Shown here piece after piece: positions 1-8,372 of a DNA stretch of 33,854 nucleotides; the stretch's first letter is position 1; the number at the start of each line of letters is the position of its first letter. The position numbers and the translations under genes were made by a program. Source of the stretch: Myxococcota bacterium (GTDB lineage Bacteria > Myxococcota_A > UBA9042 > DTJE01); contig JAGOKF010000040.1 in assembly GCA_017994695.1 (NCBI GenBank), forward strand, positions 1-33,854. The letters run 5' to 3'. The notes beneath the pieces are model-generated. The model worked only from the letters and a program-made list of their open reading frames with translations. It had not been told where the DNA came from and did no database searches.

Positions 1-2
1 TC

Positions 3-311
3 GACGCCCGGTCCGCCCGCCACGAACTGGTGGACTCCCGCCATGAACTGGAGGACCTGCTCGGGGAGCCGGTGACATTGCTGGCCTATCCCTACGGCAC
101 GCCGGGTACCGTCTCGGCCCGGGACCGGGCCCTGGCCTCCCTGTCGGGCTACGAGGCGGCGTTCATGGCGGTCACCGGGCCCCTGCACCGGGACGACCCC
201 CGTTTTTCCCTGCGGCGATGCAAGGTCCTGGGCACCGATCCCTTCGAAACCTTCCAGGCCATGCTGGAGGGTCGGCTCGATCTCTGGCAGTGGATGGAAC
301 GATCCCATTGA
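3..311 (+). CDS. Polysaccharide deacetylase (NodB-type), C-terminal part
   Basis: This is the 3' end of a gene whose start lies before the window; the frame is open from position 3. The visible ~102 residues contain LLAYPYG followed by a Phe/Tyr-rich tail, the usual ending of NodB-fold (CE4) deacetylases, where F/Y-xYPxG precedes the last strands. Such enzymes remove N-acetyl groups from polymeric amino sugars. The catalytic Asp and His motifs lie outside the window, so activity cannot be judged. Its TGA overlaps the TTG start of the GH9 gene (TTGA), which puts it in the same operon. Family assignment is fairly safe; substrate is unknown. Confidence 0.75.
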   Translation, partial: DARSARHELVDSRHELEDLLGEPVTLLAYPYGTPGTVSARDRALASLSGYEAAFMAVTGPLHRDDPRFSLRRCKVLGTDPFETFQAMLEGRLDLWQWMERSH

Positions 312-2995
312 ACAGGCTTCCGAACAGGGTCTGCGCGATCCTCGTCCTGCTCTGGGCCTGCGTGCTGCCGCCCGGGGAGGCCGAGGCGAAGGGACCCGCG
401 TCGCCGGCCCCCCTGGACCCCCGGCTCCGGACGGACGGACCTGCGCCGCTGGCGGTGCCTCCCGTGGGCGCCTGGGAGGTCCGGGCCGTTTCGCAAAGGG
501 TCCTCCAGGTCCTGCTGGTCCAGACCGCGGCTCCCGACCGGTGGCCCGAGTCCTGGGACTTCGCCCGGGAGGGGTCGGCGCGGCTTCCCCCGGCGTCCTC
601 CTTCCAGGTCACCGTCCAGGGACGGACCGTCGCCGTGACCCGGGTCGGCTTCCGCCGGCGACCGGTCTTCGGCCCCCGGGGGCGACGGGACCTCCGCCTG
701 GAATCGGTGCTGACGCTGCACCTGGCCTCGGACCTGCCGGACCGGGGAGAGGCCCTGCTGGCGAATCCCGGGGGCGAGGCCTGGGCCCGGGACCGGACCC
801 TCCGGGCGACGCTGGACCTGGAACGCCCGAGCCCGGCGATCCATCCCCCCGACGGCGGATTCCATCCCCGGGAGCCCAAGCGCATCCCCGTGGGCCTCTG
901 GCTGGGATCCTCGGGGGAACTGCCCATCCCCGAGGGCACTCCCTTCCAGGTTCGGAACGAGCGGGGAGAGATCGTCCTCCATGGCCATCTGGCGCCACGC
1001 CGGGAACGGGGGTTCGAGGACATGACCCCGCCGTACCGGGAGGTGCGGGAGGCGGACCTCACGGCGTTGACCGCCGAGGGGACCTACCGCCTGTCCGTCC
1101 CCGGCCTGGGAACCTCCCGTCCCTTCCGGGTCCACCGGGGGGCGGCGGCCCGCCTGGCCCGGACGCTGGCCCTGGGCCTCCACCACCAGCGGTGCGGCAC
1201 GGCGCTGGAAATGCCCTGGACCCGGTTCGTCCACGGCACCTGCCACCCGCCGCCGGTGCTGGTGCCGCCGGACGACGACCCCTTCTTCCGGGATTCCCTG
1301 GAAGGGCTGTCGGAAGACCGGAAGGCGGAGCCGGGGGAGGCCCCGGTGCTGGACCGGCCCGGACGCGCCCTGTTCCCGGCCGTCCGGAGGGGGCCCCGGC
1401 CGATCTTCGGGGGACACCACGACGCCGGCGACTACGGGCGCTACACCAGCCAGGGAGCCGCCCTGGTCCACGCGCTGGTTCTGGCGGTGGACGCCCTGCC
1501 GGGGGTCGCGGACCTGGACGACCTGGGTCTGCCCGAAAGCGGGGACGGCGTGCCGGACCTCCTCCAGGAGGCCGCCTGGGAGGCGGATTTCCTGCTGCGG
1601 ATGCAGGACGAGGACGGGGGCTTCTTTTCGATGATCCGTCCCCGGGGCCGGGCCTACGAGGACGACGTGCCCCCGGACCCGGGCGACCCCCAGATGGCCT
1701 GGCCGAAGAACACCTCCAGCACCGCCGCGGCGGTGGCGGCCCTGGCCCAGGCCGGGTCCTCCCCGGTCGCCCGGCGCCACCTGCCCGCGAAGGCCGACGC
1801 CTGGCTGCAGGCCGCCCGGAAGGGGTGGTCCTTCCTGGAGGAGGCATGGAAGCGCCACGGTGCCCGGGGGGCCTACCAGCGGGTCTTCCACTACGGGGAT
1901 TTCGACGGGGACGCCGACGAGGCCGCCTGGGCCGCCATGGAGATGCTGCTGGCCACCGGCGAGGACCGGTTCGCCCGCTTCCTCCAGGAACGGGGCTTCG
2001 TTCCCACCGATGCCCGGAGATTCCGCAAGTGGCAATGGGTGCCCCTGACGGAGGGCTACGGCAACGCCACCCGGTCCTGCGCCCTGTCCGGGGTCACGGG
2101 ACGCCCCGGACGGTCCGCCCTGCCGCCGTCCCTGGGCGAGCAGTGCCGCAAGGAGATGGACACCGTGGGGGACGAACTGGCCTCCTGGTCCCTGGCCTCG
2201 GCCTACGGGACCTCCTTCCCCCTGGAGGCGAAGCGCCACCGGACGGCCGCCTGGTACTTTTCGGCCGAGCAGGCCTTCGACCTGGAACTGGCCGCCGTGG
2301 GCCGCCGGCGCCCGGACCTCCAGGAGGCCGCCCTGGCGAACCAGCACTACACGCTGGGGGCCAACCCGGTGGACGTCTGCTTCCTGACGGGCCTGGGCGC
2401 CCGGAGGCCCCGGAACATCGTGCACCAGTGGACGCTGAACGACTGGCGGCGACTGCCGATGGCCGGGATCCTGGTGGGGGACGTGACGGCCGGGTTCTCC
2501 TGGACCCCGGAGTACGGCCGGGACCTGGGGCGGTTGATCTTCCCCCCGGACGGGGACCGGGAGACCCGGGACCCCTACGCCTGGTACGACCGGTACGGAG
2601 ACGTCTGGAACGTCCAGACCGAGTCCACGGTGGTGGCCCAGGCCCGGGCCCTGGCGGCGGCCGCGGCCCGGATGGCGAGGCTCCGGACCCTCGACCCAGG
2701 ACAGGCCAAGGACGCACCGCCGGAGGTCCGCATCGAAGGGCTCGTTCCCCGGATGCGGCCCGGCCAGGAACAGGCGGCCCGGGTCCGGACCGGAGGATGC
2801 CCGGAACCGCCGGAGATCCTCTGGGAGGTCGAGGGCCAGGAACCCTCCCAGGGGCCCGACCGGCGCCTGAAGTGGAACCGCCCGGGACGCTACCGGGTGG
2901 AAGTGGAAGGCCTCTGCCCCGACGGGCGCCGGGGGTATGATTCCCGGCAGGTGGAGGTCGCGGAGCCGCCGGCGACGACCGGCACCCCCCCTTGA
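308..2995 (+). CDS. Secreted glycoside hydrolase family 9 (cellulase-like)
   Basis: A protein of about 895 residues that probably hydrolyses a beta-glucan-like or related polymer outside the cytoplasm. An N-terminal signal peptide is visible (hydrophobic VCAILVLLWACVL, then a small-residue cleavage zone). A beta-rich segment follows (about 45-180), then a CelD_N-type Ig domain (about 190-277), the (alpha/alpha)6 GH9 domain, and an Ig/PKD-like tail (about 800-890). GH9 signatures are GGHHDAGDYGRY with the nucleophilic-water Asp pair D372/D375, and NVQTES with the probable acid Glu E772. All three catalytic carboxylates are kept. I chose the TTG at 308 because it overlaps the upstream stop and places the signal peptide at the N-terminus; ATG 218 and GTG 290 would put unrelated residues ahead of it. 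It is followed 12 nt later by a GT4 gene. A role in trimming the operon's own glycan is inference. Confidence 0.88.
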   Translation: MNRLPNRVCAILVLLWACVLPPGEAEAKGPASPAPLDPRLRTDGPAPLAVPPVGAWEVRAVSQRVLQVLLVQTAAPDRWPESWDFAREGSARLPPASSFQVTVQGRTVAVTRVGFRRRPVFGPRGRRDLRLESVLTLHLASDLPDRGEALLANPGGEAWARDRTLRATLDLERPSPAIHPPDGGFHPREPKRIPVGLWLGSSGELPIPEGTPFQVRNERGEIVLHGHLAPRRERGFEDMTPPYREVREADLTALTAEGTYRLSVPGLGTSRPFRVHRGAAARLARTLALGLHHQRCGTALEMPWTRFVHGTCHPPPVLVPPDDDPFFRDSLEGLSEDRKAEPGEAPVLDRPGRALFPAVRRGPRPIFGGHHDAGDYGRYTSQGAALVHALVLAVDALPGVADLDDLGLPESGDGVPDLLQEAAWEADFLLRMQDEDGGFFSMIRPRGRAYEDDVPPDPGDPQMAWPKNTSSTAAAVAALAQAGSSPVARRHLPAKADAWLQAARKGWSFLEEAWKRHGARGAYQRVFHYGDFDGDADEAAWAAMEMLLATGEDRFARFLQERGFVPTDARRFRKWQWVPLTEGYGNATRSCALSGVTGRPGRSALPPSLGEQCRKEMDTVGDELASWSLASAYGTSFPLEAKRHRTAAWYFSAEQAFDLELAAVGRRRPDLQEAALANQHYTLGANPVDVCFLTGLGARRPRNIVHQWTLNDWRRLPMAGILVGDVTAGFSWTPEYGRDLGRLIFPPDGDRETRDPYAWYDRYGDVWNVQTESTVVAQARALAAAAARMARLRTLDPGQAKDAPPEVRIEGLVPRMRPGQEQAARVRTGGCPEPPEILWEVEGQEPSQGPDRRLKWNRPGRYRVEVEGLCPDGRRGYDSRQVEVAEPPATTGTPP

Positions 2996-3007
2996 GGGAA
3001 TCGAGGA

Positions 3008-4174
3008 ATGCGCATCGCGGTGCTCCCCTTCGGATGCGATGGAGGCCGATCGGGCATCGGCCGGTACGCCCGGTCCCTGCTGGAGCAGTGGGCCCGGGAC
3101 CCCCAGGGGCACCACTGGATGGTCTTCGTCCACCGGGCGGACTTGCCGGGACTGGTCCCCGACCCGGGATCCCTGGACCTGCGACCCCTGCCCTCCTGGT
3201 GGCCCCGGCAGCCCCTGCTGGAGGTCGCCTGGTACCAGGCCCTCCGGGGCCTGCTGGCGCCCTTCCGCCCGGACGTGGCGTTCCTGCCGGCCGGCAACCG
3301 GCGGCTGCCGGTGGCCCTCCCGTGCCCCGCGGTGGCCACCGTGCACGACTTCGCGAGCCTCCACGTCCCCGGGAAGTACGACCGGGCCCGGATGCTCTAC
3401 ATCCGCCGGGTGCTGCCCTGGCTGATGGACCGCCAGGACCTGCTGCTGACCCCCAGCGAGGCGACCCGCCAGGACGTGATCCGCTTCACCCGAGTCCCGG
3501 CGCACCGGGTCCGGGTCACGCCCCTGGGCGTGGACCACGGCTTCTTCGGTCCCGGGGCCCGGCGGCAGGTCCCGGCCCTCCGGGGTCGCCTGGGCCTGGA
3601 CGCCCCCTACCTGCTCTACGTCTCCCGGATCGAGCACCCGGGGAAGAACCACGTCCGGCTGATCGAGGCCTTTGAGGCTCTGGCGGGCGAGGACTTCCCC
3701 CACCACCTGGTCCTGGCGGGCCCCGACTGGTTCCGGGCCGAGGAGGTCCACCTCCGGGCAAGGTCCTCGCCCTGGTCGGACCGGATCCACCTGCTGGGCG
3801 CCTTCCCGGGGCAGGACCTGCCCGCCCTCTACGCCGGGGCGGACCTGATGGTCTTCCCGAGCCTCTACGAAGGATTCGGCCTCCCGGTCCTGGAGGCGAT
3901 GGCCTGCGGGACCCCGGTGGCCTGCTCCCGGGTGTCGAGCCTCCCGGAGGTGGCCGGGGAGGCGGCGGAATACTTCGATCCCCTGGACGCCCGATCCATC
4001 GCCCGGACGCTGGCCGAAACGCTGCGGAACCCCTCGCGGATGCGGCAGATGATCCGCCAGGGGCGGGAACGGGCGGCGGGCTTCCGCTGGGAGGCAACGG
4101 CGGACCGGACCCGGGAGGCCCTCGAGGAGGCCGCGGACGGCCGGATCCTGCCGCACGAGGAAACCGGACCATGA
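3008..4174 (+). CDS. Glycosyltransferase family 4 (GT-B)
   Basis: A 388-residue cytoplasmic or membrane-associated GT4 enzyme that transfers a sugar from an NDP-donor to a lipid-linked or nascent glycan. The N-terminal acceptor domain contains the glycine-rich GRSGIGRYARSLL segment and TVHDFASLHVP. The C-terminal donor domain has YVSRIEHPGKNH and the E-x7-E signature in YEGFGLPVLEAMACGTPV (about residues 287-305). Length is normal for the family. ATG 3008 has a GAGG just upstream and a second AGGGA further up. The stop overlaps the next GT4 gene by 4 nt. Sugar specificity cannot be read from the sequence. Confidence 0.92.
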   Translation: MRIAVLPFGCDGGRSGIGRYARSLLEQWARDPQGHHWMVFVHRADLPGLVPDPGSLDLRPLPSWWPRQPLLEVAWYQALRGLLAPFRPDVAFLPAGNRRLPVALPCPAVATVHDFASLHVPGKYDRARMLYIRRVLPWLMDRQDLLLTPSEATRQDVIRFTRVPAHRVRVTPLGVDHGFFGPGARRQVPALRGRLGLDAPYLLYVSRIEHPGKNHVRLIEAFEALAGEDFPHHLVLAGPDWFRAEEVHLRARSSPWSDRIHLLGAFPGQDLPALYAGADLMVFPSLYEGFGLPVLEAMACGTPVACSRVSSLPEVAGEAAEYFDPLDARSIARTLAETLRNPSRMRQMIRQGRERAAGFRWEATADRTREALEEAADGRILPHEETGP

Positions 4175-5358
4175 AGGTGCTCTGGATCCACCGTTCGGCG
4201 GCACTGCTGGGAGGGGCCGAGCGGGTGGTCCGGGACTCGGCGGGACTGCTGGCCCGGGGGGACCCGGCACACCCCGGGAAGGACCCGGCGGACCAGCACC
4301 TGCTGTACGACCCCGCCGTGCCGCTGGATCCGGCCTTTGCAGAGCCCTTCCGCACCGCCTTCCCCTGGGCGGACATCCCCCGGCAGATCGAGGCCCTGGA
4401 CCCGGACGTGATCTACCTGCACCAGGCCGATCTGCGGGAGGTGGAGGCGGTGGCCCGGTCGGGGCGCCCCTCGGTGCGCTTCCTGCACGACCATTCCCTC
4501 TTCTGCCTCCGGAGGCACAAGTACACCGCCCTGGGCCACCGGACCTGCACCCGTCCCCTGGGAATCCATTGCCTGCCCTGCCTGGGGTTCCTGGAGCGCC
4601 GGGAAGGCCCGCTGCCGGTGGGAATCCGGACCCTGGCCCGGGCCCGGGAGGAACTGGACGCCCACCGGGGCCTGACGGCCCTGGCCGTGGGATCCCGGTA
4701 CATGAAGGACCACGCGGTGATGCACGGCTTTCCCCCGGCGTCCGTGGAGGTGCTGCCCCTCTTCGTGCCTCCCCCGGAGGCCCCTGCCGCCCCATCGAGG
4801 GACCCGGATCTGCTGGTGTTCCTGGGCGCGTTGACCCGGGGGAAGGGGCTGGACCTGCTCCTGCGGGCGATGACCCGCCTTCCCCGGGAGGTCCGCCTGC
4901 GGGTGATCGGGTCCGGTCCACAGCAAGGCTGGTTGCAGGAAACGGCCGCCCGCCTGGGGGTCGATCCCCGGGTCGAGTGGTGCGGGTCGCTGCCCCGGGA
5001 GACCGTCGCGGACCACCTGGGGCAGTCCCTCTGCCTGGTGGTCCCCTCCCGGGAGCCGGAGACCTTCGGCCTGGCGGGGCTCGAGGCCTTCCGCCAGGGC
5101 ACGCCGGTGATCGCCAGCCGGGCCGGCGGCGTGGGGGAATGGCTGCTGGAGGGCCGGACCGGACTGGCCTTCCCTCCGGGCGACTGGAGGGCCCTGGCCC
5201 GGGCCATCGAGGAACTGCGCCGGGACCCGGAACGGGCCCGGGGGATGGGGCAGGCGGGACGGGAACTGCTGGAGCAGCGCTTCCTGCCGCAGCACCACGC
5301 CCGGGCCCTCCGGGACCTGCTGGAAAGGGTGGCCGCCACCGGGGGAAAGGCGCGATGA
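4171..5358 (+). CDS. Glycosyltransferase family 4 (GT-B), Cys-containing
   Basis: A 395-residue GT4 enzyme starting in an ATGA overlap with the preceding GT4 gene. The N-terminus KVLWIHRSAALLGGAERVV is the usual GT4 first strand and glycine-rich loop. The donor domain contains VFLGALTRGKGLDLLLRAM, and SREPETFGLAGLEAFRQGTP carries the E-x7-E pair. Between the domains there is a HDHSLFCLRRHKYT segment with further Cys residues (CTRPLGIHCLPCLG), a feature of a GT4 subgroup that may bind a metal or form a structural knot. Length is normal. The acceptor is unknown. Its last bases overlap the following nucleotidyltransferase-fold gene by 4 nt. Confidence 0.91.
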   Translation: MKVLWIHRSAALLGGAERVVRDSAGLLARGDPAHPGKDPADQHLLYDPAVPLDPAFAEPFRTAFPWADIPRQIEALDPDVIYLHQADLREVEAVARSGRPSVRFLHDHSLFCLRRHKYTALGHRTCTRPLGIHCLPCLGFLERREGPLPVGIRTLARAREELDAHRGLTALAVGSRYMKDHAVMHGFPPASVEVLPLFVPPPEAPAAPSRDPDLLVFLGALTRGKGLDLLLRAMTRLPREVRLRVIGSGPQQGWLQETAARLGVDPRVEWCGSLPRETVADHLGQSLCLVVPSREPETFGLAGLEAFRQGTPVIASRAGGVGEWLLEGRTGLAFPPGDWRALARAIEELRRDPERARGMGQAGRELLEQRFLPQHHARALRDLLERVAATGGKAR

Positions 5359-6590
5359 GGGCCGTCGGGCGCTACACGGCGATGGGGGGCCCCGGGGCCG
5401 AGGCCCGGGTGGCCGCGGCGGTGGAGGCCATCGGGGAGGTCGCCCGGAAGACCCTCCATTCCCGGGAGGTCCGGGCCCTGGTGCTGATCGGCGGCTATGG
5501 CCGGGGCGAGGGGGGCGTGGAGGTCCGGGACGGGGTCGAACGCCCCCACAACAACCTGGACGTCCTGGTCATCACCCGGCGGGCGGGACGGGCCCGGACC
5601 GAGGCCCTGCGCCGCCGGCTGTCGGAGGCCCTGGAAGACCTCTCCCGGGAGCACGGAATCGGCATGGACGTCGGCGCCGTGCCCGACTGGGTGCTCCGGA
5701 CCGACGTCTGCCGGGTGATGTGGTACGAGATGCGGTTCGGGCACAGGACGATCTGGGGCGACGAGTCCTTCGTCCCCGGCCTGGCCCGGTTCACGGCGGA
5801 CCGACTGCATCCCCCGGACCTCCGGGACCTGGTGGTCAACCGGGGGACCCTGCTGGTGATCAACGACGCCATGGCGGAACTTCCCGAATTGCCAGAGGAA
5901 TCCCGGCGGGCCTTCCGGCGGCACCTGGTCAAGGGGGTCATCGGCATCGGGGACGGGCTCCTGTGGGCCCTGGGGGCCTACCACTGGTCGTACCTGGAGA
6001 AGCGGCGCAGGATGGCCGTCCTGCCCGGGGTGCCCGGCCCGCTGCGGGACCTCTACGACCGGGCGATGGCCTACCGGTTCCGGGCGGACCCGGCGATCTT
6101 TCCCGACGGGGACCTGGCCGCGGTCCAGCAGGAGACCCGGGAGGTCCTGGCGGAATCCCACCGCCTGTTCGAGTCCCGGCGCCTGGGGGTCCCGCTCCCG
6201 GACTGGCGGAACTACCTGGCCCTGGCCCTGCCCCGGGAGGTCGATTCCGGGTGGACCCGTCCCCGGGAGGCGGCCCGCCAGGGCCTCGCCCTCGCACGCA
6301 CGATCCGGGGCCGCAGCGACCTGGGCCGGGCCCCCCGGGGGTTCGGGCCGGCGGCATCCCTGCGATGGGCCCTCTGCCCCCCGCGGCAGCGCCTGGCTCT
6401 GGTGTTCCCGGCAGTGGCCTGGCAGGTCCAGGACGAGCCCTTCGCGTCCCAGGTCCGGGAGGTCCTCGGGGCGACCGGCGAAGCAGGGCTCCGGCGGGCC
6501 TTCCTCGGGGCCTTCGGCCGCATCGGGGATCCCAACTTCTTCCAGGCGGCGGCACGCCTGGCGATTCCCCTGGACCAGGAGGCGGGATGA
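5355..6590 (+). CDS. Nucleotidyltransferase-fold protein of the glycan operon
   Basis: A protein of 411 residues with a pol-beta-type nucleotidyltransferase signature near the N-terminus: LIGGYGRGEGGV followed by NNLDVLVI. The glycine-rich helix-turn motif is strong. In this fold two acidic residues (DxD) normally bind metal; here the first appears to be Asn (NNLDV), with a later GMDVGAVP as the possible third acidic strand. The C-terminal ~250 residues are helical and match nothing I recognise. Both ends are 4-nt overlaps with neighbours, so it belongs to the operon. It may nucleotidylate a sugar, lipid or protein, or be a non-catalytic relative. The ATG at 5355 is preferred over upstream in-frame codons because of the overlap and because the preceding GT4 clearly occupies that DNA. 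Confidence 0.72.
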   Translation: MRAVGRYTAMGGPGAEARVAAAVEAIGEVARKTLHSREVRALVLIGGYGRGEGGVEVRDGVERPHNNLDVLVITRRAGRARTEALRRRLSEALEDLSREHGIGMDVGAVPDWVLRTDVCRVMWYEMRFGHRTIWGDESFVPGLARFTADRLHPPDLRDLVVNRGTLLVINDAMAELPELPEESRRAFRRHLVKGVIGIGDGLLWALGAYHWSYLEKRRRMAVLPGVPGPLRDLYDRAMAYRFRADPAIFPDGDLAAVQQETREVLAESHRLFESRRLGVPLPDWRNYLALALPREVDSGWTRPREAARQGLALARTIRGRSDLGRAPRGFGPAASLRWALCPPRQRLALVFPAVAWQVQDEPFASQVREVLGATGEAGLRRAFLGAFGRIGDPNFFQAAARLAIPLDQEAG

Positions 6591-7411
6591 TCTGCGTCAC
6601 CGGCGACCTGCACCACCAGAGCCTGGGAACCGACAACCAGCGCCACAGCGATCGCCCCGAGATCCTCTGCGCCCGGGATGCCCTGGACCGGTTCCAGGAG
6701 GCGGGGATCAAAGTGACCTTCTTCGTGTCGGGCCTGGCCTTCGCCGAGGAATGGGACCGCCTGGAGCCCGTGGCCACGCACCCCCTGGTGGAGGTGGGAG
6801 GCCACAACTGGAACTGTCTGACCCCCACCTGGATGCACCGGGTCTTCGGCAAGGTCCTCCGGTCCTACAACGGCCCGGCCTGGTACCAGGACATCGACGT
6901 CCGCCTGACCCAGGAGGCCTGCCGCCGGCGGACCGGGCGGGAGATCCGGGCCTGGCGCAACCACATGTACATGCACGGTCCCCACACCGACCGGGTGCTG
7001 GCGGCCCGGGGCATCGTCGTCTGCAGCGACGGCGTGGACCGGTCCGCGACGGGCCCCAGGCGGCACCCGGCGGGACTGTGGCACTTCCCCCTGAACGTGA
7101 TGCCGGACCACGAGCACCTCTACCACGCCGAGCGGACCCGGGAGTGGGTCGCCCGGTGGCAGCGGCGCTACCGGTGGAGCGACGACTTCGGGCCCGAATC
7201 CTACGACCCCCCGGAGTGGACCGACCGGGTGCTGGATCAACTGGCGGCGAACGAGGACCGGGGGGCCGTCTCGTGCATGATCCTGCACCCCATCACGATG
7301 TACCTGGCGGACCGCTACCGGAGCCTCGACCGGATCATCCGCTTCCTGAAGGACCGCCAGACCGCCTGGATCACCGAGGCCCTTCCGTCGGCCCGGGAGG
7401 AGGTCCCATGA
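6587..7411 (+). CDS. Divergent polysaccharide deacetylase-like protein (NodB fold)
   Basis: A protein of 274 residues with the strand order of NodB domains: VTGDLHH (D7, motif 1), KVTFFVSG, VEVGGHNWNCL (motif 2), RAWRNHMYMHG (motif 3) and CMILHPITMYL (motif 5, H234). The usual metal-binding HxxxH is altered: H73 is present but its partner position is Cys in HNWNC. Motif 3 has R-N-H in place of R-x-P. It may be a distinct metal site or a non-hydrolytic relative. ATG 6587 overlaps the stop of the previous gene and the stop overlaps the next GT2 gene. Fold assignment is fair; deacetylase activity is uncertain. Confidence 0.75.
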   Translation: MICVTGDLHHQSLGTDNQRHSDRPEILCARDALDRFQEAGIKVTFFVSGLAFAEEWDRLEPVATHPLVEVGGHNWNCLTPTWMHRVFGKVLRSYNGPAWYQDIDVRLTQEACRRRTGREIRAWRNHMYMHGPHTDRVLAARGIVVCSDGVDRSATGPRRHPAGLWHFPLNVMPDHEHLYHAERTREWVARWQRRYRWSDDFGPESYDPPEWTDRVLDQLAANEDRGAVSCMILHPITMYLADRYRSLDRIIRFLKDRQTAWITEALPSAREEVP

Positions 7412-8322
7412 ACGGATCCCCGCCCCGGGTCAGCGTGATCCTGCGGTGCAAGAACAGCGAGGCCGAGATCGCCGTCGCCCTGAAGTCCCTGTTCTCCCAG
7501 GATTTCCAGGACTTCGAGTTGCTGGTCGCGGACTCGGGGAGCACCGACCGGACGCTCGAGATCGTCGCCCGGTGGCCCCACCGGCTGATCCGGATCGCCC
7601 CGGAGGACTACGTCCCGGGACCGGTCCTGAACCTGGCCTGCGGCGAGGCCCGGGGGGACATCCTGGTCTTCCAGAACTCTGACTGCGCGCCGCTGCACGA
7701 CCGGGTGCTGGGGCGGGTGGTGGGGGCCTTCGACGACCCGGAGGTGATGGCCGCCTTCTGCCGGCAGGTCCCGCGGCCCGAGGCCTGGGCCTGGGTCCGC
7801 CGGGAATACCGCCTGGCCTTCCCCGAGGGGCCCTCCGCGCCGCCCTGGCTGCCCTTCTCCCTGCCCTTCGCGGCGATGCGCCGGACGGCCTGGGAACAGC
7901 AGCCCTTCTACCAGGAGGCCTGGGGGTCCGAGGACACGGCCTGGGGCTTTCGGGCCCGGGCCCGTGGGTGGACGATCCGCTACCTCCCGGACTGCCCGGT
8001 CATGCACTCTCACAACTACACGCTGCGGCAGCTCTACGGCCGGAGGTTCATCGAGGGCGAGGCCGACGTCTTCATCCTGGACCGGGTCCCGTCCCTTCCC
8101 CGGCTGGCCCTCCGGGCCCTGGGGCAGACGATCCGGGACTGGCGGGAGGACCTCCGGGAGGGGGCCCTGTCGGACCTGCCGGTGGCCCCGATCCGCCGGG
8201 CCGTGGACGCCTGGGCCTACGGACTCGGGACCCGCCACGGCCTCCGGCGCCGCCGCCTGGGCGACCCCGACATCCGCCACGGCCAGCGCGTCGTGCTGCT
8301 CCGTCACCCGAGCCGCCGCTGA
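7408..8322 (+). CDS. Glycosyltransferase family 2, rhamnosyltransferase-like
   Basis: A 304-residue GT-A enzyme. VSVILRCKN opens the nucleotide-binding fold, LLVADSGSTDRT holds the UDP/TDP-binding acidic strand, and FQNSDCAP occupies the DxD position. EAWGSEDTAWGFRARARG is the ED motif thought to supply the catalytic base. HSHNYTLRQLYGRRF is typical of rhamnosyltransferase-like GT2 proteins. It is the last gene of the plus-strand operon and starts in an ATGA overlap. Donor sugar (dTDP-rhamnose or another deoxysugar) is a family-based guess. After the stop there is only a 50-nt gap before the convergent lipoprotein gene. Confidence 0.9.
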   Translation: MNGSPPRVSVILRCKNSEAEIAVALKSLFSQDFQDFELLVADSGSTDRTLEIVARWPHRLIRIAPEDYVPGPVLNLACGEARGDILVFQNSDCAPLHDRVLGRVVGAFDDPEVMAAFCRQVPRPEAWAWVRREYRLAFPEGPSAPPWLPFSLPFAAMRRTAWEQQPFYQEAWGSEDTAWGFRARARGWTIRYLPDCPVMHSHNYTLRQLYGRRFIEGEADVFILDRVPSLPRLALRALGQTIRDWREDLREGALSDLPVAPIRRAVDAWAYGLGTRHGLRRRRLGDPDIRHGQRVVLLRHPSRR

Positions 8323-8353
8323 AGCCTTCCCCGTCACCAGGCGCGGCTCCCCG

Positions 8354-8372
8354 CCCCGGCACGCCTCCGGGG
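8354..8372. terminator. Possible bidirectional hairpin between convergent genes
   Basis: CCCCGG and CCGGGG pair around a 7-nt loop in the short gap between the convergent GT2 and lipoprotein genes. There is no T-tract on either strand. In DNA this GC-rich such stems are frequent, so support comes mainly from position. Confidence 0.3.

Noticed and set aside
149-4921. Minus-strand open frame of 1590 codons
   Set aside because: It is antisense to GH9 and GT4 genes with clear motifs; its Pro/Gly/Arg-rich translation is typical of shadow frames in very GC-rich DNA.
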